From the NCBI GenBank assembly GCA_964507325.1, contig CAZDQL010000170.1:1-6498 (forward strand): 6,498 bases of DNA. The letters are read 5' to 3'. This DNA comes from CAZDQL01 sp964507325 (GTDB lineage: Bacteria; Planctomycetota; UBA1135; GCA-002686595). Under the pieces are notes generated by a model that saw only the letters and a program-made list of their open reading frames with translations, was not told the origin of the DNA and ran no database searches. Each line of letters opens with the position of its first letter. The stretch's first letter is position 1. Positions 1 to 5,928 of this stretch are shown here, piece by piece. The translations under genes and the position numbers were made by a program.

Positions 1-32
1 GATGCCGGGCCCGCCCAAGCGGGCCCGGCATC
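1..32. terminator. Perfect 14-bp GC hairpin, probable terminator of an upstream gene
   Basis: Bases 1-14 (GATGCCGGGCCCGC) are the exact reverse complement of bases 19-32, with a 4-nt CCAA loop. Such a stable short-loop stem between genes is typical of a transcription terminator. No T-run follows on the + strand (gcccccgtatg comes next), so it is not a textbook Rho-independent site. The stem starts at the window edge, so it could be longer, and any T-tract for the minus strand would lie outside the window. The direction of the gene it serves is unknown. Confidence 0.6.
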
Positions 33-285
33 GCCCCCGTATGTGGTGGCAAATGGGCGGGCTCGGTACTGCCCCGCAACGCGCCGAACGAAGCCGACAT
101 TTGACGGTCGTTCCGAGATCGACCGCTCCTGATCCCAGGACGGAAGCGCCGAACGCGCCGTAGCCGCCACTCGTCTCCGCGCCTATCCCTCTCGAGCGCC
201 TGCTCCCGATCCGGGGCCGCTTGGTCCGTCCCTCCCTGGGACGAACTTCCCTCCCCCTCCACCCCCTGCTAATCTCCTCGCCTCC
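33..285. other. Non-coding region upstream of the operon
   Basis: No convincing gene lies in this 253-base stretch; open frames here on the minus strand are shadows of the gene at 286. It contains an isolated TTGACG (101-106) without a matching -10 at the usual distance, a 10-bp direct repeat gcgccgaacg (81-90 and 146-155), and a pyrimidine-rich segment (about 229-285). In that segment C-runs at 230-232, 234-236, 249-251, 253-257 and 262-266 could form a G-quadruplex on the minus strand or an i-motif on the plus strand. It probably holds the promoter of the operon. Confidence 0.55.
267..275 (+). promoter_or_regulatory. Candidate extended -10 promoter element of the operon
   Basis: TG-C-TAATCT reads as an extended -10 (TGn plus a hexamer sharing the first two and last base with TATAAT). 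It is the only AT-containing patch in a C-rich region. The hexamer ends 10 nt before the ATG at 286, so transcription would begin about 3-4 nt before the start codon, giving an almost leaderless message. That agrees with the absence of any Shine-Dalgarno-like G-run in bases 270-285, which hold a single G. No clear -35 is visible 16-18 nt upstream. Confidence 0.3.
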
Positions 286-1425
286 ATGGCCAAGCGCATC
301 CAACGCTCCTCCGGAGCCAGTCGGCCGTCCCCCGCGAGGCCCAGTGGCGGCTCCGGCACGGGGGTCCGGCGCTTCCGGGGCCGCATCAAGGCGGGGCTGA
401 TCACCGACTTCACGATCCAGCTCGCCACCCTCTCCGAGGCGGGGATCCCGATCGTCAAGGCGCTGACGGTACTCGGGGGGCAGATGCGCCCGGGGCCCTT
501 CAAGGGCGTGGTCCAAGAGCTGACGGAGGACGTCGCCGGGGGCACGCCCCTCTCCGAGGCGATGACCAAGCACCCCCAGTGCTTCGACGAGCTCTACTCG
601 AGCATGGTGCGCGCCGGCGAGGCGGGGGGTGTGCTCGACCGCATCCTGAACCGCCTGGCCTCCTTCCGCGAGAAGGCGGCGGAGATCCGCGGCACCATCG
701 TCAGCGCGATGATCTACCCCGTCATCCTGATGGTGGTGGCGGCGGTGGTCGTGGCGGCGGTGACCTTCCTGGTGATTCCCAAGTTCGACGAGATCTTCCG
801 CTCCTTCCAGATCGAGCTGCCCCAGGCCACGGTCATCCTGCTCGACGGCAGCGGCTTCGCGCTGCGCTACTGGTACCTGGTCTTCGGCCTGCCCGTGGCG
901 GTGATCGCCACGCACTTCTTCTTCCTGCGCCGCAGCCTGCCCTACCGCTACCGGGTGCACCAGTTGCTCCTGCGCCTGCCGGCGGCGGGCAGGGTGCTCA
1001 GCCGCTCGATCATCGCCTCCTTCGCGCGCACCTTCGGGACCCTGGTGCAGGCCGGCGTCCCGCACCTGGACGCCCTCGCGATCGTGCGCGACGCCTCCGG
1101 CAACGAGGTCCTGAAGCGCGGGATCGAGTCGATCCGACGCACAGTGCGCGAGGGGGAGGGGATCGCCCGGCCGATGGGGGAGACGGGGATCTTCGACGAC
1201 CTGGTCACCAACATGGTCGACGTGGGCGAGGAGACCGGTGAGCTCGACACCATGCTGCTCAAGGTCGCCAACGCCTACGAAAAGGCGGTGGACCGCAGCA
1301 TCGACGCCATGTTCAAGCTCCTCGAGCCGCTCTTGCTCGTCATCATGGCGGTCTTCGTGGGCTTCATCGTGGTGGCCCTCTTCCTGCCCCTGATGGAGAT
1401 CATGAACTCGATCGGGAGCGCCTGA
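286..1425 (+). CDS. Type II secretion / type IV pilus inner-membrane platform protein, GspF/PilC family
   Basis: A 379-residue protein of the T2SS F / PilC family, the polytopic inner-membrane platform that couples the cytoplasmic assembly ATPase (GspE/PilB) to pilin or pseudopilin assembly. Two F domains are clear. The first begins near residue 41 (FTIQLATLSEAGIPIVKAL) and carries the signature MVRAGEAGGVLDRIL (107-121). The second begins near 243 (FARTFGTLVQAGVPHLDAL) and carries MVDVGEETGELDTML (310-324). Membrane segments lie at about 139-163, followed by the family-typical IPKFDEIF (164-171), at 194-213 and at 345-369 (LEPLLLVIMAVFVGF). The N-terminus is short: about 40 basic, Ser/Pro/Gly-rich residues replace the extra domain found in longer family members (about 400 residues). 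ATG 286 has no Shine-Dalgarno but follows a candidate -10 closely. No ATPase, secretin or pseudopilin gene is visible nearby, so GspF cannot be told from PilC. Confidence 0.93.
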   Translation: MAKRIQRSSGASRPSPARPSGGSGTGVRRFRGRIKAGLITDFTIQLATLSEAGIPIVKALTVLGGQMRPGPFKGVVQELTEDVAGGTPLSEAMTKHPQCFDELYSSMVRAGEAGGVLDRILNRLASFREKAAEIRGTIVSAMIYPVILMVVAAVVVAAVTFLVIPKFDEIFRSFQIELPQATVILLDGSGFALRYWYLVFGLPVAVIATHFFFLRRSLPYRYRVHQLLLRLPAAGRVLSRSIIASFARTFGTLVQAGVPHLDALAIVRDASGNEVLKRGIESIRRTVREGEGIARPMGETGIFDDLVTNMVDVGEETGELDTMLLKVANAYEKAVDRSIDAMFKLLEPLLLVIMAVFVGFIVVALFLPLMEIMNSIGSA

Positions 1426-1490
1426 TGCACGCCGTGCCACGAACAGCGACTCGGCGCCGCCGAGGGACCCGACCCGGGGCGGCGCCGTGA
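1425..1490 (+). CDS. Possible 21-codon bridging ORF (translational coupling)
   Basis: A tiny frame starts at ATG 1425, which overlaps the stop of the GspF-like gene (TGATG), and ends at TGA 1488-1490, which overlaps the GTG start of the kinase (GTGA). GGAG at 1415-1418, 6 nt ahead, could serve as its Shine-Dalgarno. The product would be 21 residues, arginine-rich in the middle (ATRRRRGTR), and resembles no family I know. It exactly fills the gap between two cistrons and runs through a strong hairpin, so its value may lie in the act of translation rather than in the peptide. In high-GC DNA a short open frame of this kind can also be chance; there is no independent evidence of expression. Confidence 0.3.
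   Translation: MHAVPRTATRRRRGTRPGAAP
1452..1487 (+). promoter_or_regulatory. Strong GC hairpin ending at the kinase start codon
   Basis: CGGCGCCGCC (1452-1461) pairs perfectly with GGCGGCGCCG (1478-1487), leaving a 16-nt loop. The stem is ten G-C pairs, and its last base is the G of the GTG start of the histidine kinase. The only purine-rich sequence ahead of that start (ggggcgg, 1476-1482) lies inside the stem or at its base. In mRNA the fold would hide the kinase initiation site unless ribosomes from upstream open it. Another reading is a partial transcription attenuator between the first two genes, although no T-run follows. Confidence 0.5.
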
Positions 1491-3625
1491 GGATCCGACT
1501 CAGGCTGCGCGTCGTCGTCCTCGTGACCGTCTTCAACCTGGCGGTCTTCGGTGGCGGGCTGGCTTGGTTCACCACCCGCCTGTCGTCGGAGCGCGCGCAG
1601 AACGCGGGCATCGACGAGGACCTGGTGCTGGAGCGCCTGAACAAGGTGCTGGGCGCCGAGGGCAAGGGGGTCGCCGGCGAGATCCTCGACTGGGAGCGCT
1701 GGTCGCACTACGAGGACGCCCTGGTGGTGCAGCTCGGGAAGAGCGCAGCCGCCGCGCGCTGGGGTCTGTTCGAGGACCTGGATCGGGTGGCGCGCGAGGA
1801 CCGCCCCTCCTGGGTCCCCCGCGGGGCGGTCCTGCCGATGCGCGTGCCCCAGCGACGCGGCCGCACCTTCATCGACCTTCCTCCCCCGCCCCTGGATCGC
1901 CTCTGGGTCGTGAGTCTCGCACCGCCGCTGGCCTTCCGCGTGCCGCCGGTGCCCGTCGCGATACCCCGTCTGAGCGCGCCGCGGGAGGTCTGGGGCGCGT
2001 GCTTCGTGCCCCAACCCCCCGCCCGCTTCTGGCGCCTCTGGCGCTACGCGCTCGACCTGCCGAACCAGTTGGTCTTCCTGGGGCTCTCCCCCCAGCGCCA
2101 GCGGGGCTACGACGCCTGGCTCGAACGCCACGCCTACCTGCACCGCGCCCTGCGCGAGTCCGCCGAGGGGGGGCGGCCGGTGGAGATCGGTGGCGGCGCG
2201 CTGTGGCCGATGGAGAACGTCACGGGGGAGGTCTGGGGGGCGGCCTACCTCCCCTTCCGTCGCTGGGACCCGACCGGGCTCTTTCCCTGGCGCTGGTTCG
2301 AGGGGAACGTCTGGCCCTGGCGGCTCTTCACCGGAGCCACCCTCGTCGGACTGCCGGAGATGGGCTTCCCTCCCGCCCTGGACGTCTCCGGCCTGCTGCT
2401 CAATCCGATGGGAGCCGCCCACCGCCCGGCGACCTTCGAGGTGTCCGCGGTCGTGTCGGACCTCACCCGGGCGGCCCGTGCCGGCGCGCGGCTCGAGACG
2501 CCGAGGGGGCTCGCGGTGCCCCTGCACCTGGCGGGGGGGGATCTGTGGGGCGGGGTCTGGTTGAAGCCGCGGCCCCTGCCGGGGGCGGCGGCGCTGCTCG
2601 CCGAGCTCCTGCCCTGGTTCTTCCTCTCCACGGCGCTGCTCACCCTGGCGACCTTCTTCGGCATCCGCTCCCTGGTGCTCAATCCGGTGCGGCGGCTCGC
2701 TCGAGGTGCCCGGCGCCTGGCTGGCGGCGACCTGGGCACGCGCATCCCCGAGACTTCGCGCTCGGACGAGCTCTCCGAGCTGGTGCGCTCCTTCAACGCC
2801 ATGGCCGCCGAGGTGGAGGGGTTCAACGCGCGGCTGGCACACGAGGTCGAGATCGCCACCGCCCAGGCGCGCGAGGCGGAGGCGGCGGCGATGACGCAGC
2901 GGCGGCTGGCGGCCACGGGGGAGCTCGCCGCGGGGATCGCCCACGAGATCAACAACCCCCTCGGCGGCCTCCTGAACGCGCTCTCGGTTCTGCGTCGCCA
3001 GGAGTTGGACCCGGCCAAGCACGCGCGCTACCTGGAGTTGCTCGAGGGGGGGCTGGAGCAGATCGGACGCATCGCCGGGGGGATGCTGCGCTTGGCGCCG
3101 CGGGACACGCGCGTCGAACCGGTGTCGCTCGCGGGTCCGATCGAGGACACCGTGGGGCTGCTGCGCCACCGCGTCGAGACCGTGGGGGCGCGGCTGGTGC
3201 TCGAGGGGGCCGGCGGCGAGCGACCGCTAGACACCCCCGACGCCTTCGCCCCCTGGCGCGAGCTGCCCCAGGTCTCCGGGCAGGCCAACGAGCTGGGCCA
3301 GGCGGTGTTGAACCTCCTGGGGAACGCCCTCGACGCCATCGAGGAGGGGGGGAGCGAGGTGCGCATCGGACTGGAGCGCCGCGGCGCCTCCCTCCTGCTC
3401 TGGATCGTCGACGACGGGCCGGGGATGGACCCCGAGCTCCTGCCGCGCGCGGCGGACCTCTTCTTCACCACCAAGGACACCGGCCGCGGGACCGGGCTGG
3501 GGCTCGCGGTGGTGCACAACATCGTGAACGGCCACGGCGGAGCGGTGCGGATGGCCAATCGCCCCGAGGGTGGGATGCGCGTCGAGGTGGAGCTGCCCCT
3601 GGCCGAGGGGAGCGGGCCGCGATGA
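1487..3625 (+). CDS. Membrane sensor histidine kinase with large extracytoplasmic domain and HAMP
   Basis: A 712-residue two-component sensor kinase. Order: transmembrane helix 8-29 after basic RIRLRLR; extracytoplasmic sensor about 30-369, Pro/Trp-rich and of no family I recognise; second helix about 370-393; HAMP linker about 394-446; short coiled coil; HisKA with H-box GELAAGIAHEINNPLGG (phosphoacceptor His486); HATPase with N-box NELGQAVLNLLGNALDAI (Asn613), G1 DDGPGMDPE (642-650) and FFTTK...GRGTGLGLAVV (659-676). All catalytic motifs are intact. The H- and N-boxes resemble NtrB/ZraS-type kinases, whose partners are often sigma54-type regulators (inference); no response regulator is in the window. 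WG[AG]-type motifs recur in the sensor at W169, W250 and W354. A polar insert (about 578-592) precedes the N-box. GTG 1487 is chosen because it leads directly into the basic residues and first helix; it has a poor Shine-Dalgarno inside a hairpin. The gene overlaps the next one by 4 nt. Confidence 0.93.
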   Translation: MRIRLRLRVVVLVTVFNLAVFGGGLAWFTTRLSSERAQNAGIDEDLVLERLNKVLGAEGKGVAGEILDWERWSHYEDALVVQLGKSAAAARWGLFEDLDRVAREDRPSWVPRGAVLPMRVPQRRGRTFIDLPPPPLDRLWVVSLAPPLAFRVPPVPVAIPRLSAPREVWGACFVPQPPARFWRLWRYALDLPNQLVFLGLSPQRQRGYDAWLERHAYLHRALRESAEGGRPVEIGGGALWPMENVTGEVWGAAYLPFRRWDPTGLFPWRWFEGNVWPWRLFTGATLVGLPEMGFPPALDVSGLLLNPMGAAHRPATFEVSAVVSDLTRAARAGARLETPRGLAVPLHLAGGDLWGGVWLKPRPLPGAAALLAELLPWFFLSTALLTLATFFGIRSLVLNPVRRLARGARRLAGGDLGTRIPETSRSDELSELVRSFNAMAAEVEGFNARLAHEVEIATAQAREAEAAAMTQRRLAATGELAAGIAHEINNPLGGLLNALSVLRRQELDPAKHARYLELLEGGLEQIGRIAGGMLRLAPRDTRVEPVSLAGPIEDTVGLLRHRVETVGARLVLEGAGGERPLDTPDAFAPWRELPQVSGQANELGQAVLNLLGNALDAIEEGGSEVRIGLERRGASLLLWIVDDGPGMDPELLPRAADLFFTTKDTGRGTGLGLAVVHNIVNGHGGAVRMANRPEGGMRVEVELPLAEGSGPR

Positions 3626-4845
3626 CCGAGATCGTCCCCTTCCTCTTCGCCGCGGGCCTCCTGTTGCTCTCCGGTTCCTTCAGCGGCTCGGAGACCGCCC
3701 TCTTCAGCCTCGACCAGGCGGGCCGCGAGCGCGCCGGCGCCCGGGTGCGGGAGCTGCTCGCCGCACCCCGGGAGCTCCTGGTGACGGTGCTGCTCGGCAA
3801 CCTGGTGGTCAACCTGGCCTTCTTCACCACCGTGCCGCTGCTCTTCCCGGGCGCAGGGACGGGGGGCGCGGTGCTCTCCGGCTTCGGCGCCCTGCTCGCC
3901 GTGCTGCTGATGGGAGAGATCGTGCCCAAGATGGTGGCCCTGCGCTCCCCGATCCTGGTGGCGCGCGTGATGGCGGGCCCCCTGGCGATCGTCGTGCGCG
4001 TCGCGGCACCCGCGCGCCGGGTGATCACCGCCCTGCTCGAGGTCCTGCGCAGGCTGATCGGCGAGAGCGAGCGCGAGGAGCGGCGGCTGACCCCCGAGCA
4101 CCTGGCCGCGGCCCTGGAGAAGAGCTCCGACGAGGGGGTCCTGGCGGCGGGAGAGGCGGACCTCCTGGCGGAGATCATCGGGCTCTCCAACCTCAGGGTG
4201 CGCGAGATCATGACCCCCCGGGTCGACGTGGTGACCCTCGATCTGCTCGACGGCCCCGAAGGCCGTGCCGAGGCTCTGGCGGAGACCCGGCGGCGCCAGC
4301 TGACCTGGATCCCGGTGGTCCGCGGCGAGGTGGACACCGTCGTCGGCCGGGTGGAGGTGCGCGACCTCTACTGCCGCTCCGACACACCCCTCGAGCAACT
4401 GGTGATGCCGGTCACCTTCGTCCCCGAGGTCGCGCTGGTGCTGACGATGCTGGCCACCCTGCGCGGGGAGCGCGTCGCCTCGGCGGTGGTGGTCGACGAG
4501 TGGGGGGGCACCGCCGGCGTGGTCACCCTGGAGGACCTCTTCGAGGAGCTGGTGGGGGATCTGCGCGTCGAGGGGGAGGAGCCGGTCAAGCCCGTGATCC
4601 CCCTGGGGGAGGGGCGCTTCCGCGTCTCGGGTGCCCTGTCGGTGCGCGACTGGAACGAGCTGCTCGACACCGAGGTGGTTCCCAACGCCTTCGAGACCGT
4701 GGGCGGGTACGTGACGGCGCTCCTGGGGCGCCTGCCCCGCCCCGGCGACCGGGTGGCGATCGGGGGGGGACTGGTGGGCAAGGTCCACGAGGTGCGCGGG
4801 CGGCGTGTGGAGACCCTCGACCTGTGGCTGGAGGAGGCGCGCTGA
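3622..4845 (+). CDS. CNNM/CorC-family divalent cation (Mg2+) transporter, full-length (DUF21-CBS-CBS-CorC)
   Basis: A 407-residue 'hemolysin family' protein with the complete CNNM/CorC architecture. The DUF21 membrane domain has helices at about 4-22, 52-75, 83-101 and 110-130, and the motifs SGSFSGSETALFSL (17-30), LLGNLVVNL (57-65) and MGEIVPK (97-103). A CBS pair follows (about 192-315; REIMTPRVDVV at 194-204, VVDEWGGTAGVVTLEDLFEE at 290-309), then the C-terminal CorC_HlyC domain (about 325-405; FETVGGYV at 357-364). Characterised relatives are Na+-coupled Mg2+ exporters gated by Mg-ATP at the CBS pair; despite the older name, few are hemolysins. ATG 3622 overlaps the kinase stop as ATGA, with GGAG at 3609-3612 nine nt ahead. 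The gene is followed by a paralogue overlapping by one base. Family assignment is firm; substrate is inferred. Confidence 0.93.
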   Translation: MTEIVPFLFAAGLLLLSGSFSGSETALFSLDQAGRERAGARVRELLAAPRELLVTVLLGNLVVNLAFFTTVPLLFPGAGTGGAVLSGFGALLAVLLMGEIVPKMVALRSPILVARVMAGPLAIVVRVAAPARRVITALLEVLRRLIGESEREERRLTPEHLAAALEKSSDEGVLAAGEADLLAEIIGLSNLRVREIMTPRVDVVTLDLLDGPEGRAEALAETRRRQLTWIPVVRGEVDTVVGRVEVRDLYCRSDTPLEQLVMPVTFVPEVALVLTMLATLRGERVASAVVVDEWGGTAGVVTLEDLFEELVGDLRVEGEEPVKPVIPLGEGRFRVSGALSVRDWNELLDTEVVPNAFETVGGYVTALLGRLPRPGDRVAIGGGLVGKVHEVRGRRVETLDLWLEEAR

Positions 4846-5825
4846 TGGAGCTCATCGGGCTGCTCGTCGTCCTGCTCCTCTGCCTGGCGGCGTCCTTCGT
4901 GTACGCGGGCGCGGAGACGGGGTTCTACACGCTGGCGCGGGCGCAGGTGGAGCTGGACGCCGCCCGGGGAACGCGGCCCGCGCGCTGGGTGCGCTGGCTC
5001 CTCAAGGACGAGTCGGCGCTGCTCGTCACCCTGCTCGTGGGCAACAACCTGGCCCTCGAGCTGCTCAGCGGGGTCGGGGACTCCCTGCTCGACGGCTTCG
5101 CCCTGCCGGCGGCCCTGCGGGCGACGGCGGTGACCCTGCTCATGACCCCGATCGTCTTCCTCTTGGGAGAGGCTCTCCCCAAGGACCTCTTCCACCGCCG
5201 GCCGCTGGCCCTGACCTACCTGGTGGCGGGGATCGTGGTCGCTTCCCGCATCGCCTACTGGCCCCTGGAGCGCCTCCTGCGGGGATCGACGTGGCTCCTG
5301 GAGCGTCTCCTGGGGGTGGGGCCGGGGGGCGGCGCCGCTCGCCCCGGTCGCGAGCGGCTGCTCTCCCTCCTGGAGGAGGGGGCTCGCCAGGGGGCGCTCC
5401 CCGAGCGCGCCCGGCGCCTGGCGGAGAACGCCCTGGGACTCGGGAGCACGCCGATCTCCCACTGCATGACCCCCTGGTCGCAGGTCCTCTCCCTGAAGCG
5501 GACGGCGGAGGAGGCGCAGCTGCGCCGGGAGACGGAGGGCTCCCGCTGGACGAGGCTGCCCGTGGTGGACGAGGGGGGGGCGTTCGTCGGCTACGTGCAC
5601 CAGCTCGAGGTCCTGGCGGCAGGGGGTGAGCAGCCCGTGCTGGCCCACCTGCGCCCCCTGCCGGTCCTGCCCGCGGACACGCCGGCGGATCGCGCCCTCT
5701 CGCGGCTGCGCGGGGCGGGGGTCCGGGCAGCGGTGGTGGGCAGCGCCGAGCGGCCCGAGGGACTCGTCACCCTGAAGGACCTGGTGGAGGAGATCACCGG
5801 AGACCTGTCCGGCATCTCGGGATGA
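4845..5825 (+). CDS. CNNM-family paralogue lacking the C-terminal CorC domain (DUF21-CBS-CBS)
   Basis: A 326-residue shorter relative of the preceding transporter. The DUF21 domain has helices near 2-20, 56-75, 94-112 and 120-138, with motifs YAGAETGFYTL (20-30), LLVGNNLALEL (63-73) and LLGEALPK (106-113). The CBS pair is more degenerate (ISHCMTPWSQVLSL at 204-217; LVTLKDLVEEITGDL at 307-321). The protein ends at 326, just after CBS2, without CorC_HlyC; the frame is clean, so this is a natural short form rather than a broken gene. Residues 21 and 23 are Ala where the upstream copy has Ser. The start ATG forms TGATG with the previous stop and has a strong Shine-Dalgarno, GGAGGAGG (4830-4837), 7 nt ahead. 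Long/short CNNM pairs recur in bacteria, for example among actinobacteria, so a heteromeric transporter is likely (inference). Confidence 0.9.
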   Translation: MELIGLLVVLLLCLAASFVYAGAETGFYTLARAQVELDAARGTRPARWVRWLLKDESALLVTLLVGNNLALELLSGVGDSLLDGFALPAALRATAVTLLMTPIVFLLGEALPKDLFHRRPLALTYLVAGIVVASRIAYWPLERLLRGSTWLLERLLGVGPGGGAARPGRERLLSLLEEGARQGALPERARRLAENALGLGSTPISHCMTPWSQVLSLKRTAEEAQLRRETEGSRWTRLPVVDEGGAFVGYVHQLEVLAAGGEQPVLAHLRPLPVLPADTPADRALSRLRGAGVRAAVVGSAERPEGLVTLKDLVEEITGDLSGISG

Positions 5826-5852
5826 TGGTGTCCCCGTCGCCGAAATGCCCCC

Positions 5853-5882
5853 TTGGTCGCAACCCAGGGCGGCGGATAGGAT
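5853..5882 (+). promoter_or_regulatory. Candidate sigma70-type promoter for the small secreted-protein gene
   Basis: TTGGTC (5853-5858) and TAGGAT (5877-5882) are separated by 18 nt and match the -35 and -10 consensus at 3 and 4 of 6 positions. The AT-rich patch (ggataggatatgag) stands out from the GC-rich surroundings. It lies in the first gap after the operon and would give a leader of about 40 nt. An imperfect stem (CCCTTGG at 5850-5856 with CCAGGG at 5864-5869) overlaps it and is the only candidate terminator for the operon; it is weak and has no T-run. Confidence 0.45.
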
Positions 5883-5891
5883 ATGAGCCCT

Positions 5892-5916
5892 CCGAATCGG
5901 CCTTGGGCCGCCTCGG
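5892..5916 (+). promoter_or_regulatory. Leader hairpin next to the Shine-Dalgarno site
   Basis: CGGCC (5898-5902) and GGCCG (5906-5910) form a stem with a TTG loop. After 2-nt internal loops the helix resumes with CCGA (5892-5895) pairing with TCGG (5913-5916). The outer strand shares its last GG with the ribosome binding site GGAAAGGA (5915-5922), which lies 6 nt before ATG 5929. The hairpin could tune ribosome access or stabilise the message. It is short, and chance pairing in GC-rich DNA cannot be excluded. Confidence 0.35.
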
Positions 5917-5928
5917 AAAGGAATCCCC

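Noticed and set aside
101..130. TTGACG as a -35 box of an upstream promoter
   Set aside because: No -10-like hexamer occurs 15-19 nt downstream; the region there is GC-rich.
81..155. 10-bp direct repeat gcgccgaacg (81-90, 146-155) as an operator pair
   Set aside because: It is short, composed of common high-GC words and without symmetry; two copies 65 bp apart are weak evidence.
1400..3169. Long minus-strand open frames opposite the kinase (and similarly 3028-4788 and 4368-6143)
   Set aside because: They are antisense shadows of motif-bearing genes, with Gln/Arg/His/Pro-rich compositions, no recognisable domain, and they run across real gene boundaries.
1564..3621. Long open frame running through the kinase region and continuous with the CNNM gene, suggesting a 1093-residue fusion
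   Set aside because: Its first two thirds are Arg/Ala/Gly/Pro-rich low-complexity typical of an out-of-frame high-GC shadow. The real kinase frame carries all catalytic motifs, and the CNNM protein starts cleanly at 3622.
3622..4845. Annotation as a hemolysin toxin
   Set aside because: The DUF21-CBS-CorC layout is that of CNNM/CorC cation transporters; the hemolysin label is historical.
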